From assembly GCF_028689785.1 (NCBI RefSeq), contig NZ_JAQVCN010000004.1, positions 112,046-176,045 on the forward strand: 64,000 nucleotides of DNA. The letters are read 5' to 3'. Below, one piece after another: positions 41,838-51,049 of the stretch. The position numbers were made by a program, and so were the translations under genes. The notes under the pieces were generated by a model. It was not told the origin of the DNA. It saw only the letters and a program-made list of their open reading frames with translations, and did not search any database. The stretch is from Zoogloea sp. (GTDB lineage: Bacteria; Pseudomonadota; Gammaproteobacteria; Burkholderiales; Rhodocyclaceae). Each line of letters starts with the position of its first letter. Within the stretch, counting starts at the first letter, position 1.

Positions 41838-44207
41838 TCAAGCACCGGCCGGCTGCGCCGCGTGGCTGCGCAAGGGCAGGCGCAGCTCGAAGGTACTGCC
41901 TTCACCTGCCTGGCTTTCCACGCTCACGCTGCCGCCGTGACGCTCGGCCACCGTTTTGACGATCACCAGGCCAAGCCCAACCCCTGACGGCTTGTCGCGC
42001 CCCTCTTCGACGATGCGGCTGAAGCGCCGGAACAGCCGCGGCAGGGCCTCGGCGGGGATACCGGCTCCCTGGTCGCTGACCCGGATGATCCAGTCGCTAC
42101 CCTGGGCTTTCAGGCTCACCGCCACGCGGCTGCCGGCATTGCCATACTTGATGGCGTTGGTGAGCAGGTTGATCACCGCCCGGCGCAGCAAGGAGAAGTC
42201 ACCCCGCACGATGGCCTCCTCCTTGTCGGCATCACGGGTATCCACCTCAATGCGGATACCCCGGGCGTTGGCCTGGGGCCACACTTCGTCGGCTGCGGAG
42301 TCCACCAGACCGGCCAGGTCGAGTTCGACGAAGTCCTTGGGATCGGACCCTTCGGCACGCACCAGCCGGAACAGGCCGTCGGCCAGATCAAGGGCCGAGC
42401 GGGCGTAGCGGCCGATGCGGGGAATCTGTTCGGCCTGCAGGGCGGGATCGTCCCTGTAGCCGTCGATGAGGGTCAGGATGGAGGCGAGGGGCGCCCGCAG
42501 GTCGTGGGACAGGAAGTGCATGGTGTCCTCACGGCTGCGCTGGGCCTCGTGCATGGCGGTAACGTCAGCCAGACCGATGACTCGCCCGGGTCGGCTGCTG
42601 GACTCGGTCATCAGGTCGGCCACCGACACCAGCAGGTAGCGCTTCTTGTCGGGGGTGAGCTCGAACTGGCGGGTACCGGAATAGCCGCTCAGGTCCGGCA
42701 GGCCATCGCGCATCGGCAGGTAGCCGGGCCACGGCAGGGTACGCAGGGCGCGCAGCAGGGCATCACTGCGAAAGGCGCGCAGCAAATGGCGGGCCCGTTC
42801 ATTGTGAAGGATGACCCGGTCCATCTGGTCGATCACCACCACACCAATGGGCAGGTGCTCAAGGGTGTCGGCAATGAAGCGGCGCACATCGCGCTGGTGC
42901 TGGGCCGCCTGACGCACGATGCGGATGCGCTGTTCGAGGGGGTCGGCGGCCCCCCGCCCGGCGTCACCGCTGGGCAGGCCGAGGGGCGTCCCCTCGCGTT
43001 CGAGGGCGATCAGCTCGGCATCCAGGTAGCGTTGGGCGGACTCCAGCCGGCGCCAGCTCCATAGCGGGTAGGCCAGCATGCAACCGAGAACTGCCGGCGC
43101 GGGGCCGAACCACCAGCCCCCCAGATGCAGGCCCAGACCGGCCAGCAGCACGGCGGAAGCCCCGAGGATGAAGGAAGCCATCAGGCCGGCGCGTGCCTCG
43201 GCGTAGAGCAGGATCAACATGAGGACGAGGACCAGCACCATCGCCACGACGGCGGAGACCCACGCCGACAGAAGGGTGACAGCCACCCCCCGGCGCAGGG
43301 CGTCAAATACGTTGGCCTGCACTTCGACACCGGACATCGGCCGGGACAGTCCGGAGGTGGGCGTGGGCACCGCGTCACCCATGCCGGCTGCAGTGGCCCC
43401 CACCATCAGGATCTTGCCACGCAGAGCCTCGGCCGGCACCTCGCCGCTGAGCACGGCCCGGTAGGAGAAATGGGTATAGGTGCCAGGAGGGCCGGAGAAG
43501 GGCATGCGCAACCAGTCGGCACGCTGCCAGTGCTGATGATCCCGCCCTTCGCCGATGGGCGGGGGCGGGAAACGGCTGGCGGCATCCGGATCGACCAGGC
43601 GCAACAGGGCGAGAGCCAATTGGGGGTGCCGGGCCGCACCAAAGCCTTCCCAAAGGTAAACACTGCGGGCGATACCGTCCGGGTCGAACTCGACCTGGCT
43701 GTGACCGATGGCGGCAGCCGCGTCGGCAAACACACCCAGGGGATACACCTCCCCGGAGAGGATCGCGCCAGTGGTGGCCTGGGCGAGGGGCAGTACCACC
43801 CGCCCGTGGTCGCGGATGGCCCGGGCCAGGGCCGCGTCGGCGCCCGGATCATCGGAGCTGGCGGTTTCGAGGAGCAGATCAAGCACGACGGCCCGCGCTC
43901 CGGCCTCCCGGGCCACGTCGATAAGCGCCGCATGCACCCGCCGCGACCAGGGCCAGCGACCAATGCTGGCGAGGCTCGCATCGTCGATGGAAACGATCAC
44001 CACATCCTCGCTGGCCGGGCGCGTCCAGGCAGACAGCACCCCGTCATAGAGCGTCTGGTCGATTCTCCACAGCCAGCCCTCGACCGCCGCCACGAGGGTC
44101 AGCAGGACGCACAGGAGCGTGACAGCGAACCACTCAAGGGTGGGTCGGCGCAGGGTCGCTGCGTGGGAACTCACGGACTCTTTGCTGCGGGGGCGGAGAG
44201 CGTCCAC
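41838..44207 (-). CDS. CHASE2-domain sensor histidine kinase
   Basis: A 789-residue kinase. After a first membrane helix (~25-45) comes a periplasmic CHASE2 domain (~50-300; VVIVSIDDASLASIGRWPW), three closely spaced helices (~310-385), a PAS domain (~430-540), HisKA with HFLSHDLRAPLASI (~566) and a HATPase domain (NLLTNAIKYGN, VSDQGAGIP, GVGLGLVI). CHASE2 ligands are unknown. It overlaps the upstream FecR-LysM gene by 37 bp, so both proteins are made together, and the OmpR-type regulator beyond mscL is the likely cognate partner. Confidence 0.93.
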   Translation of the reverse strand: MDALRPRSKESVSSHAATLRRPTLEWFAVTLLCVLLTLVAAVEGWLWRIDQTLYDGVLSAWTRPASEDVVIVSIDDASLASIGRWPWSRRVHAALIDVAREAGARAVVLDLLLETASSDDPGADAALARAIRDHGRVVLPLAQATTGAILSGEVYPLGVFADAAAAIGHSQVEFDPDGIARSVYLWEGFGAARHPQLALALLRLVDPDAASRFPPPPIGEGRDHQHWQRADWLRMPFSGPPGTYTHFSYRAVLSGEVPAEALRGKILMVGATAAGMGDAVPTPTSGLSRPMSGVEVQANVFDALRRGVAVTLLSAWVSAVVAMVLVLVLMLILLYAEARAGLMASFILGASAVLLAGLGLHLGGWWFGPAPAVLGCMLAYPLWSWRRLESAQRYLDAELIALEREGTPLGLPSGDAGRGAADPLEQRIRIVRQAAQHQRDVRRFIADTLEHLPIGVVVIDQMDRVILHNERARHLLRAFRSDALLRALRTLPWPGYLPMRDGLPDLSGYSGTRQFELTPDKKRYLLVSVADLMTESSSRPGRVIGLADVTAMHEAQRSREDTMHFLSHDLRAPLASILTLIDGYRDDPALQAEQIPRIGRYARSALDLADGLFRLVRAEGSDPKDFVELDLAGLVDSAADEVWPQANARGIRIEVDTRDADKEEAIVRGDFSLLRRAVINLLTNAIKYGNAGSRVAVSLKAQGSDWIIRVSDQGAGIPAEALPRLFRRFSRIVEEGRDKPSGVGLGLVIVKTVAERHGGSVSVESQAGEGSTFELRLPLRSHAAQPAGA

Positions 44208-45748
44208 GCGGGCAGCACGAACAGGGACTGCAGGTTCTGGATGCCGGACCAGGGGGAACTTCCGCCATCCGGATCGGTGGCGCGAATCCGCAGCCGATAA
44301 CGTCCCCGCCCAGGCTCGGCGATGGTCAGGGCGGCTTCGCCGATACGCTGATCGACGAGCAGATCCTGGAAGGCCTCATCGCGGGCCAGCTGGACGTCGT
44401 AGATCTGCCCAGGCTTGCCCGCCCAGACGAAGCGCAGTCGGTTGTTGTATCCCTCCACGCTGGCCGGGCCGGGAGCCGGCCGGATGTCCAGGGTTCCTAC
44501 ATCACTCCATGGGCCGCGCTTGCCGCTGGCATGCAGGCTGGCGATCCGCCATGCGTATCGGCCCGGGCCAAGATTCGGCTCGCTGCGCAATCCCTCGATG
44601 TCCTGTTCAATAAGAGGCCTGGCGAAGCTGGTGTCCTGGCCGATCTGCAGCCGGAACCCCACCGCGTCGGGGCTTGGCGTCCATGCCAGAACCCCGGGCG
44701 GAGCCTTGATGGCCTGGGGCGGCTCCGGACGGGCACGCAGTTCAATGGATCGGGTGGCGTCATGGCCCTCCAGGCCATCAGCGTCAATGGCACGGATACG
44801 CAGCTGGTAGCTCCCGTCGGGGAGGGCATTGAAGCGGGCCCTGGGCGTAGTGAAAACTGCGGTCGCCACGACATCACTGAACTGCGCGTCCCGGGCGATC
44901 TGCGCCCGATAAGCGACAGCCTTGTCCACAGACGGGAAGGGTATCTGCATGTCGATCCGCTCGAACACCGCCGGAACTCCGTCAAGGGACGGCGCAGCCA
45001 GCAGCGGCCGGGGCGACGGCAGCGGCTGACCGGTCCGCGCAACCACGCCAAAGCCCGCTGGCAAGGCGGTGGCGGCAGAGCTTGAGGCGCCACTCACGCC
45101 GACTTCGCCAGCCGTGACTTCGGCCTGGGCTACGCCGGAAGCCAAATCCGATCCTGCCCGGAACGCCGTGCCACGCACACTGAGAGCCGCCGTCGGGGTA
45201 CGGATCTGGTATCGGGCGGCCGGGCCCCGTTGGGGTGAGACCGTCGTCTCAACCCGCCCCTGCTCCAGGAAAATGCGAGTGTTCTGACCGGTGAAGCCCT
45301 GGAAACCCTGGATCTTCTCCATACGTGCTGCACTGCCCGGCTGTACTGTCAGGCGAGATTCATCGGGCATAGCCAGGGTAATGAAGCCGCCCGCACCGGT
45401 GCGCAGGATGGCGCCTGCCGGCACTTTGGCATCCAGCGTGAGAGGCTGCCCATCCATGGTGACATCTCCGCTGAGGGCCACCACCCGGGCGATGCGCGGC
45501 TCCACCCGCAGCCAGCTTTCAGGGATGCGCAGGGGCGTGCCGACGGGGATGCGCATCGGGTTGCCGATGCGGTTGAGTGCTTTGACGCCCTTCCAGCCGA
45601 AGGGCGCTGAAAGGTACTGGCGCTCCAGCCCGATCAGAGTGTCGCCGGCACGGGTGGTGTAGATGACTTCCAGATCACTAGCAAAGACACCGGAAGAAGC
45701 CGCCAAGCCTAAGGCAGCACCCAGGAGACAAACGGATTGACGGGCCAC
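44171..45748 (-). CDS. Exported LysM-FecR domain protein with fibronectin-like repeats
   Basis: A 525-residue periplasmic or envelope protein. A signal peptide (~1-23) is followed by LysM (~30-75, TTRAGDTLIGLERQYL), a FecR domain (~85-200, GDVTMDGQPL...RGTAFRAG) and several Fn3-like repeats (~265-500, YQLRIRAIDADGLEG and YRLRIRATDPDGGSSPW). LysM suggests peptidoglycan binding; with the overlapping CHASE2 kinase it may sense the cell wall. It is not a TonB-linked FecR: no sigma factor or receptor gene is adjacent. Confidence 0.9.
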   Translation of the reverse strand: MARQSVCLLGAALGLAASSGVFASDLEVIYTTRAGDTLIGLERQYLSAPFGWKGVKALNRIGNPMRIPVGTPLRIPESWLRVEPRIARVVALSGDVTMDGQPLTLDAKVPAGAILRTGAGGFITLAMPDESRLTVQPGSAARMEKIQGFQGFTGQNTRIFLEQGRVETTVSPQRGPAARYQIRTPTAALSVRGTAFRAGSDLASGVAQAEVTAGEVGVSGASSSAATALPAGFGVVARTGQPLPSPRPLLAAPSLDGVPAVFERIDMQIPFPSVDKAVAYRAQIARDAQFSDVVATAVFTTPRARFNALPDGSYQLRIRAIDADGLEGHDATRSIELRARPEPPQAIKAPPGVLAWTPSPDAVGFRLQIGQDTSFARPLIEQDIEGLRSEPNLGPGRYAWRIASLHASGKRGPWSDVGTLDIRPAPGPASVEGYNNRLRFVWAGKPGQIYDVQLARDEAFQDLLVDQRIGEAALTIAEPGRGRYRLRIRATDPDGGSSPWSGIQNLQSLFVLPAWTLSAPAAKSP

Positions 45749-45972
45749 GGACGAAATCTTTCAGTCGAATTTGGGGGACTATATTAGTTCCCGGCCTGGC
45801 ACAGGGTGCAAAACTTCGCAAAATGGGGGATGAAGTCGTGCCCGAGATGCCAATTACACGCTAAGGGCGGCCCGCCTGGGCCCTATCATTGGAGCAGACA
45901 CATCGGCCATTCCCCGTCCGGGTTGTTGTCATATCCTTTTCCCTCTTTCACTACTCTCTCAAAGGAAACCCT
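45749..45972. other. Divergent promoter region between fecR-like gene and mscL
   Basis: 224 bp without a gene. It has a TATATTAGT-type AT stretch near 45780 and AAAGGAAA as the mscL ribosome-binding site. No clear operator seen. Confidence 0.5.
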
Positions 45973-46395
45973 ATGAGCTTCATTCAGGAATTCAAGGAAT
46001 TTGCCATGAAAGGCAACGTCGTCGACCTGGCGGTCGGCGTCATCATTGGCGGCGCCTTCCAGAAAATCGTCGACTCCCTCGTCAAGGACATGCTGATGCC
46101 GGTGATCGGCAAGCTCCTCGGCGGTGTCGATTTCAAGCACCTCTACCTCAACCTCGGAGACAAGACCTTCGAAACCATGGAAGCGGCTGAAAAGGCTGGT
46201 GCCCCGCTGTTCAAGTATGGCGTTTTCGTCAACTCGATCATCGACTTCACCATCGTTGCGCTGGCCATCTTCGTGGCCATCAAGGCCATGAACAAACTCA
46301 AGCGTAACGAACCGGCGCCGGCGCCCGAAGCGCCCCCGGCCGAGCCGGAAGATGTGAAGCTGCTGCGGGAAATCCGCGACGCGCTGAAGAAGTAA
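45973..46395 (+). CDS. mscL: Large-conductance mechanosensitive channel
   Basis: A 140-residue channel starting at [20 protein letters not shown], which opens on membrane tension during osmotic downshock. The first helix has [21 protein letters not shown], the family pore signature; a periplasmic loop contains the extended [17 protein letters not shown] segment; helix 2 is [19 protein letters not shown]; a charged cytoplasmic helix ([11 protein letters not shown]) ends the protein. Length matches E. coli MscL (136). It is the only + strand gene in an otherwise minus-strand signalling set. Confidence 0.97.
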   Translation: MSFIQEFKEFAMKGNVVDLAVGVIIGGAFQKIVDSLVKDMLMPVIGKLLGGVDFKHLYLNLGDKTFETMEAAEKAGAPLFKYGVFVNSIIDFTIVALAIFVAIKAMNKLKRNEPAPAPEAPPAEPEDVKLLREIRDALKK

Positions 46396-46405
46396 GCGCG
46401 CAAGA

Positions 46406-46430
46406 CAGGGGTCCCTCCCCGGGACCCCTG
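46406..46430. terminator. Bidirectional hairpin between mscL and response-regulator gene
   Basis: CAGGGGTCCC and GGGACCCCTG, perfect 10-bp arms around TCCCC. It lies 11 bp after the mscL stop and 7 bp beyond the convergent regulator's stop, so it can serve both. Confidence 0.75.
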
Positions 46431-46436
46431 AAGTCA

Positions 46437-47165
46437 TCAGGCCTGCGACATGGCGGCCTCGCCAAGAGTCGGCGCTTCAGACGGATCGATCTTCTCCAGC
46501 CGGTAGCCGAAGTTGTAGGTCGGAGTCAGCCGGAAACCATTCTCAGGTCGCAGGTTGAGCTTGCTGCGCACTCGGCTGATGTGCGTATCAACGGTACGCG
46601 TGGCCAGATCGGGGTTGCGCCCCCACACCGCTTCCAGCAAATGCCCCCGCGACAGCAGCCGACCAAGATTACGGAACAGGAAGGCCGCCAGTTCGAATTC
46701 CTTGTCGGTCATTTCCACCACCACGCCATCGATGGTCAGGGCCTTCTTGACCAGATCGAAGTGGTAGGGCGCCACCGTCAGGGTCTGGTTGGTGTTGCGC
46801 GGCTGGGCCCGACGCAGCACGGCTTCGATACGCGACAGCAACTCGATGCGCCGGGGCGGCTTGATCAGGTAGTCGTCAGCGCCAGCACTGAAGGCATTGG
46901 CGATATCCTCTTCCGCATCGCGGGAGGTGATGAAGATCGCCGGGGTATCGTTGCCCCTTTCCACCCGCAGCCACCGCAGAACCTGCTCGCCGGTCAGATC
47001 GGGCAGCACCCAGTCCACCAGGAACAGGTCAAAACTTTCGCGGCTGGCGACCCGCATCAATTCGCGGGCCAGTCCAAAGCCATGCACATCGTGCCCGGCT
47101 TCCCGCAGCCAGCCCGTCAGGACTTCCATCTGGGCCGGATCGTCTTCGAGAATAGCGAATCGCAC
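46437..47165 (-). CDS. OmpR/PhoB-type response regulator
   Basis: A 242-residue regulator. The receiver (~1-120) has EDD, acceptor Asp in LFLVDWVLPDLTG, Thr/Ser switch FITSRDA and Lys in YLIKPPRR. The winged helix (~130-230) includes LTDKEFELAAFLFRNLG-like sequence and RTVDTHISRVRSKL. No kinase is immediately adjacent; the closest is the CHASE2 kinase on the same strand beyond mscL and the FecR gene, the probable partner. The pairing is inference. Confidence 0.9.
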   Translation of the reverse strand: MRFAILEDDPAQMEVLTGWLREAGHDVHGFGLARELMRVASRESFDLFLVDWVLPDLTGEQVLRWLRVERGNDTPAIFITSRDAEEDIANAFSAGADDYLIKPPRRIELLSRIEAVLRRAQPRNTNQTLTVAPYHFDLVKKALTIDGVVVEMTDKEFELAAFLFRNLGRLLSRGHLLEAVWGRNPDLATRTVDTHISRVRSKLNLRPENGFRLTPTYNFGYRLEKIDPSEAPTLGEAAMSQA

Positions 47166-47250
47166 GCTGGTTTACCTTTATCGAGAAATTGAAGCACACC
47201 ACTCAAGACTATGCGCCGGCCGCACCGGGAGAAACCCTTCGGGGGCCTTT

Positions 47251-47892
47251 CTACGCATAGTCACCCACATACGGATTGCTGTCCCGCTCATCGCCAAAGG
47301 TCGACATCGGCCCATGACCGGGAATGAAACTCACGTCCTTGCCCAGCGGCCACAGTTTCTGCCGGATCGAATCGATCAGATCCTTGTGGTTGCCCCGCGG
47401 AAAATCCGTGCGGCCGATGGAACCGGCAAACAGCACGTCACCGACCACCGCCAAACGTGCAGTTTCACTGAAAAACACCACATGACCCGGGGTATGCCCG
47501 GGGCAATGGATGACCGACAGGGTCTCTTCCCCCACGCGCACGCTGTCGCCGTCCTCCAGCCAGCGCCCCGGCGTAAAGGCCTCTACCAGGGGAAAGCCGA
47601 ACATCTTGCTCTGCTTGGGCAGATCGTCGATCCAGAACGCATCCTCCTTCTCCGGCCCCTCGACGGGCACCGCCAGCTGGCGGGCAAGCGCCGCCGTGCC
47701 GCCGGCATGGTCGATGTGGCCGTGGGTCAGCAGGATGCGTTCGATGCTGACGCCGAGAGTTTCGGCAGCCTTGAGAATGCGTTCGAGGTTGCCCCCCGGG
47801 TCTACAACCGCGGCCTTGCGAGTCTGGTCACACCACAGTATCGAGCAGTTCTGTTCGAAGGGCGTTACGGGAACGATCTGGTATCTGAGCAT
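47251..47892 (-). CDS. MBL-fold metallo-hydrolase (glyoxalase II-like, YcbL type)
   Basis: A 213-residue metallo-beta-lactamase-fold enzyme. The metal motif is LLTHGHIDHAGG (HxHxDH), with VVDPGG, IHCPGHTPGHV and GDVLFAGSIGR further on, the glyoxalase II-like layout without the C-terminal domain. Probably a thioester or lactone hydrolase; YcbL of Salmonella has weak glyoxalase II activity. MLRYQIVPVTPFEQNC is the conserved start. Confidence 0.9.
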   Translation of the reverse strand: MLRYQIVPVTPFEQNCSILWCDQTRKAAVVDPGGNLERILKAAETLGVSIERILLTHGHIDHAGGTAALARQLAVPVEGPEKEDAFWIDDLPKQSKMFGFPLVEAFTPGRWLEDGDSVRVGEETLSVIHCPGHTPGHVVFFSETARLAVVGDVLFAGSIGRTDFPRGNHKDLIDSIRQKLWPLGKDVSFIPGHGPMSTFGDERDSNPYVGDYA

Positions 47893-48246
47893 GGTTTGCA
47901 CATGCCTGCCAAAAGGGCAGGGGTCGGTAAAAAGACTAATTACGCCTGGGCCGCACAATTATCAAGACCGGCGTAACTGGTCTCGGCATGCGCCAAAGTT
48001 TATCACGCTCAAATTGGGGAGCCATAAACCCTATCGTCCCCCTTGCCTCCAGGAGGCTTGCTGACACGCATGTTTTCACAGTCCATTCGTTTGAGTTTAT
48101 TCAAACGTCAAAAAACAATGCCGGGCAGAAAAGCAGGTTTGCGGAACGGACCCTGGAGCCCCATGCCCCTTCTTGCGGAAGGGGCATGCGCGCCAGAGGG
48201 GAGAATGCCCTCCGGCGTTACCGCCGGAGACGCACGGAGAAAACCT
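47893..48246. other. Intergenic region with hairpins downstream of the pyrE operon
   Basis: No gene seen in 354 bp. CTCCGGCG-TTAC-CGCCGGAG (48210-48229), CATGCCCCTT/AAGGGGCATG (48162-48188) and CGTTTGA/TCAAACG (48088-48107) are perfect stems. The first two lie just beyond the minus-strand coiled-coil gene and are probably its terminators. The rest contains the promoter of the metallo-hydrolase gene. Confidence 0.6.
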
Positions 48247-48870
48247 TCAGCGGGGGAAAGGGCGTGATTCCGTGAGGGCGATGTAGCGGCTGCGGTCCTG
48301 CTCGTAACGACTGCGGATCGCTTCGATGTCGCGCCGCTTGGCTTCGATGACCGAACCCTGGGCCGCCAGCTCGCTGTCGGAATCACGCAAGGCCGCCGCC
48401 AAGTTAGGAGGCATGGCGCGTTTCTGGAAGAACTCGGCTTCGCGCAGCAGGCCCGAACGCTTCTTGACGAGCTGGGCCTGACGTGCCTCCGCCTGCCTCA
48501 ACTCCAGTTCGACCGCCTCAATGGCCCGATCACGCCGGGTGTCGATGTCGGCCACGCTGGAGTAGGTCTCAAGCAAAGACTGATTGCGCCGCATCTCTGC
48601 CCGTTGACGGGCCACCTCGGCCCGCCGGGCGCGCTCCTCGGCTTCACGCTTGGCCAACTGCTCAGGGCTCAGGGGCGCCTCGACCGTGCGCCGCACCGTA
48701 CCCTGGGGGCTCATTTCCCGGTAACTCTTGCCAAAGCACTGGGGCGGCAACACGTCACCACACACCTGGTGCCCGTTGTCCGTGCAGCAATAGACCGTCC
48801 CCCGCGGCGCCGTCTGGGCGTGGACAGGGGGCAGAGCCACCAGCAAGGAGACGAAAACCAGACGACGCAT
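48247..48870 (-). CDS. Exported Cys-containing coiled-coil protein (DUF4124-like N-terminus)
   Basis: A 207-residue protein. A signal peptide (~1-19, ending VHA) precedes a short Cys-rich segment (VYCCTDNGHQVCGDVLPPQC) like DUF4124 starts. From ~70 on it is a charged alpha-helical coiled coil (AKREAEERARRAEVARQRAE, IDTRRDRAIEAVELELRQAE). No known function. It begins 4 bp after pyrE on the same strand, probably in one transcript. Confidence 0.75.
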   Translation of the reverse strand: MRRLVFVSLLVALPPVHAQTAPRGTVYCCTDNGHQVCGDVLPPQCFGKSYREMSPQGTVRRTVEAPLSPEQLAKREAEERARRAEVARQRAEMRRNQSLLETYSSVADIDTRRDRAIEAVELELRQAEARQAQLVKKRSGLLREAEFFQKRAMPPNLAAALRDSDSELAAQGSVIEAKRRDIEAIRSRYEQDRSRYIALTESRPFPR

Positions 48871-48874
48871 GGGC

Positions 48875-49537
48875 CTATGCGTCTCCACTAACACCATAGC
48901 TTTCACGGTAACGCTGGACAGCATCCAGATTGGCATTCAGCGCCGGACTGTCGGCCAGAAAGCCGATCAGATCCTTGAGGCTGGCCACGGCCAGTACGGG
49001 AATGCCGTAGGCTTCGCGCACCTCCTGAACCGCCGACAGGCTGCCGGTACCGCGCTCCATGCGATCGAGGGCAATGACCACGGCCGACGGGGTGGCGCCG
49101 TGGGCACGGATGATCTCCACCGACTCACGCACCGAGGTACCTGCCGAAATCACGTCATCAAGAATGGCCACACGCCCCTGCAGCGGTGCACCGACCAGGG
49201 TGCCGCCTTCGCCGTGGTCCTTGGCTTCCTTGCGGTTGAAGCAGAAGGGCAGGTTGTGCCCGCGCTCTGCCAGACGCATGGCCGTGCCCGCCACCAGAGG
49301 AATACCCTTGTAGGCGGGCCCGAAGAGCATGTCGCAGGGCAGGCTGGCGGACAGCAGGGTCCGGGCATAAAAATCACACAGACTGCCGAAGGAGGCCCCG
49401 TCATTGAAAAGGCCTGCATTGAAAAAGTAGGGAGACAGGCGACCCGCCTTGGTCACAAATTCCCCGAACCTCAAAACACCCTTGTCGCACGAAAGTGCGA
49501 TGAAATCACGGCTAAAATCCACGATGCTCCCAGCCAA
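48875..49537 (-). CDS. pyrE: Orotate phosphoribosyltransferase
   Basis: A 220-residue enzyme joining orotate and PRPP to form OMP in pyrimidine synthesis. It shows FGEFVTKAGRLSPYFFNAGLF, GPAYKGIPLV, NRKEAKDHGEGG and the PRPP loop VAILDDVISAGTSVRE. Length matches E. coli PyrE (213). The start is only ~10 bp from the divergent xth start, so the two promoters must overlap each other's coding sequence. Confidence 0.96.
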   Translation of the reverse strand: MAGSIVDFSRDFIALSCDKGVLRFGEFVTKAGRLSPYFFNAGLFNDGASFGSLCDFYARTLLSASLPCDMLFGPAYKGIPLVAGTAMRLAERGHNLPFCFNRKEAKDHGEGGTLVGAPLQGRVAILDDVISAGTSVRESVEIIRAHGATPSAVVIALDRMERGTGSLSAVQEVREAYGIPVLAVASLKDLIGFLADSPALNANLDAVQRYRESYGVSGDA

Positions 49538-49547
49538 AAATCAGACC

Positions 49548-50342
49548 ATGTCTCTAAAAATGTTACGCGTCGTTTCCGCCAACCTCAACGGCATCCGCTC
49601 GGCAAATGTGAAGGGTTTCCTCAACTGGCTCCACAAACAAGACGCCGACGTGGTGTGTGTCCAGGAGTTGAAGGCCCAGATTTCCGACCTGTCGCCCGAA
49701 ATGCGCAAGCCCGGCATATATACCGGATACTTCCATTGTGCCGTGAAGAAGGGCTACAGCGGGGTGGGAATTTACACCCGCCGGGCACCTGACAGGGTCA
49801 TCGAAGGCCTCGGCAACGAAGAGTTCGACGCCGAGGGGCGCTATCTCCAGCTGGATTTCGGCCCCCTCTCCGTCGTTTCCCTCTACCTTCCGTCCGGTTC
49901 CAGTTCGGAGGAACGCCAAGCGGCAAAGTTCCGCTTCATGGACATCTTCCTGCCTCACATGGCGGCCCTGCGTGCCAGCGGCCGTGAAGTGATCGTGTGT
50001 GGAGACTGGAACATCGCCCACCAAGCCATCGACCTCAAGAACTGGCGCTCAAACCAGAAGAACTCCGGCTTTTTACCCGAAGAGCGTGCCTGGTTCAGCC
50101 GTTTGCTGGACGAACAGGGCTGGGTGGACACCTACCGTCACCTGCATCCGGAAGCCACCGATGCCTGCTACACATGGTGGTCCAACCGCGGCCAGGCCTG
50201 GGCCAAAAACGTGGGCTGGCGCCTCGACTATCAGCTCGCCACCCCCGGCATCGGGGCTCTGGCCCGCAACACGACCATCTACAAGGACGAACGCTTCAGC
50301 GACCACGCCCCGCTCACTGTCGATTACGAGCACGCCTTCTGA
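49548..50342 (+). CDS. xth: Exodeoxyribonuclease III (AP endonuclease)
   Basis: A 264-residue member of the exonuclease III/endonuclease-exonuclease-phosphatase family, for base excision repair. Motifs: VSANLNGIRSA, VCVQELKAQ (metal Glu), CGDWNIAHQAIDLKN, WRLDYQL and SDHAPLTVDYE (catalytic Asp-His). In-frame ATGs at 49560 (MLRVVSANLNG) and 49524 are alternatives; 49524 lies within the divergent pyrE gene. The stop overlaps the next gene's start by 1 bp. Confidence 0.94.
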   Translation: MSLKMLRVVSANLNGIRSANVKGFLNWLHKQDADVVCVQELKAQISDLSPEMRKPGIYTGYFHCAVKKGYSGVGIYTRRAPDRVIEGLGNEEFDAEGRYLQLDFGPLSVVSLYLPSGSSSEERQAAKFRFMDIFLPHMAALRASGREVIVCGDWNIAHQAIDLKNWRSNQKNSGFLPEERAWFSRLLDEQGWVDTYRHLHPEATDACYTWWSNRGQAWAKNVGWRLDYQLATPGIGALARNTTIYKDERFSDHAPLTVDYEHAF

Positions 50343-51016
50343 TGCCCGCGCTGCACCATAGCCAGGGTGCGACCATCGGGCCCGCCAGCCACCCCCTTGC
50401 CCGAAAGCCCCTGGTGCGCCTTGCCGTTGCCACCGGCCTCATGAGCCTGGCGAGTACGGTGCCGGCCGACAGCCCGCCCATCATCGACGGCCAGTTTCAG
50501 CTGGGTGTCGAGTACGAGTACGAAAAGGCCGCGGACGGACGGCAGCGCACCGACGCACTGACCCTGGTGCCCGGCGTGAAATGGCGCTCGGGCTGGCTGA
50601 CCATGACCGAGCTGCTGATCGAGACCGAACAAGAGCGCGAAGCCGGCCGCGTAACGGAAAGGGCAAGCAAGCTGGGCCTGCGCCTGCGCAAGGACTTCGC
50701 CCTGACGGAGCGCGCCCGCCTCGTCCTGCGCGGGCTTCTCGGCCACGCCTTCATCGCTGGAGAGGGCTACTCCTACGCCTATCTGGAGCCCAGCTTCAGG
50801 TACGACTTCGATGCCCTGGAGATGATGATGGGTTTTCGCGCCGTGCGCTCGATCGATGGCAGCCCGGGCCATGACTTCAACAAGTTCCGCATCGGCCCGA
50901 GTTTCGATCTGGGCCGCGCCTCGGAAATCGAGTTCCGCTTCGTGCGCAACTGGGAAGCGGGCACGGGCCGCCACGCCAGCGACGCGTACATCATGGAGTT
51001 CGTGCAGAAGTTCTGA
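50342..51016 (+). CDS. Predicted outer-membrane beta-barrel protein
   Basis: A 224-residue protein with an N-terminal export region (~20-42, LVRLAVATGLMSLASTVPAD). The rest alternates polar and aromatic residues in beta-strand-like blocks (FQLGVEYEYEKA, LTLVPGVKWRSGWLTMTELL, LGLRLRKDFALTERARLVLRG in segments) and ends in an aromatic residue (VQKF), the usual outer-membrane insertion signal. No specific family recognised. Starts on the last base of xth, so is probably co-transcribed. Confidence 0.7.
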   Translation: MPALHHSQGATIGPASHPLARKPLVRLAVATGLMSLASTVPADSPPIIDGQFQLGVEYEYEKAADGRQRTDALTLVPGVKWRSGWLTMTELLIETEQEREAGRVTERASKLGLRLRKDFALTERARLVLRGLLGHAFIAGEGYSYAYLEPSFRYDFDALEMMMGFRAVRSIDGSPGHDFNKFRIGPSFDLGRASEIEFRFVRNWEAGTGRHASDAYIMEFVQKF

Positions 51017-51049
51017 TACCCCCTCCTGCGAGGGTCAGGGCCTTGCGTA

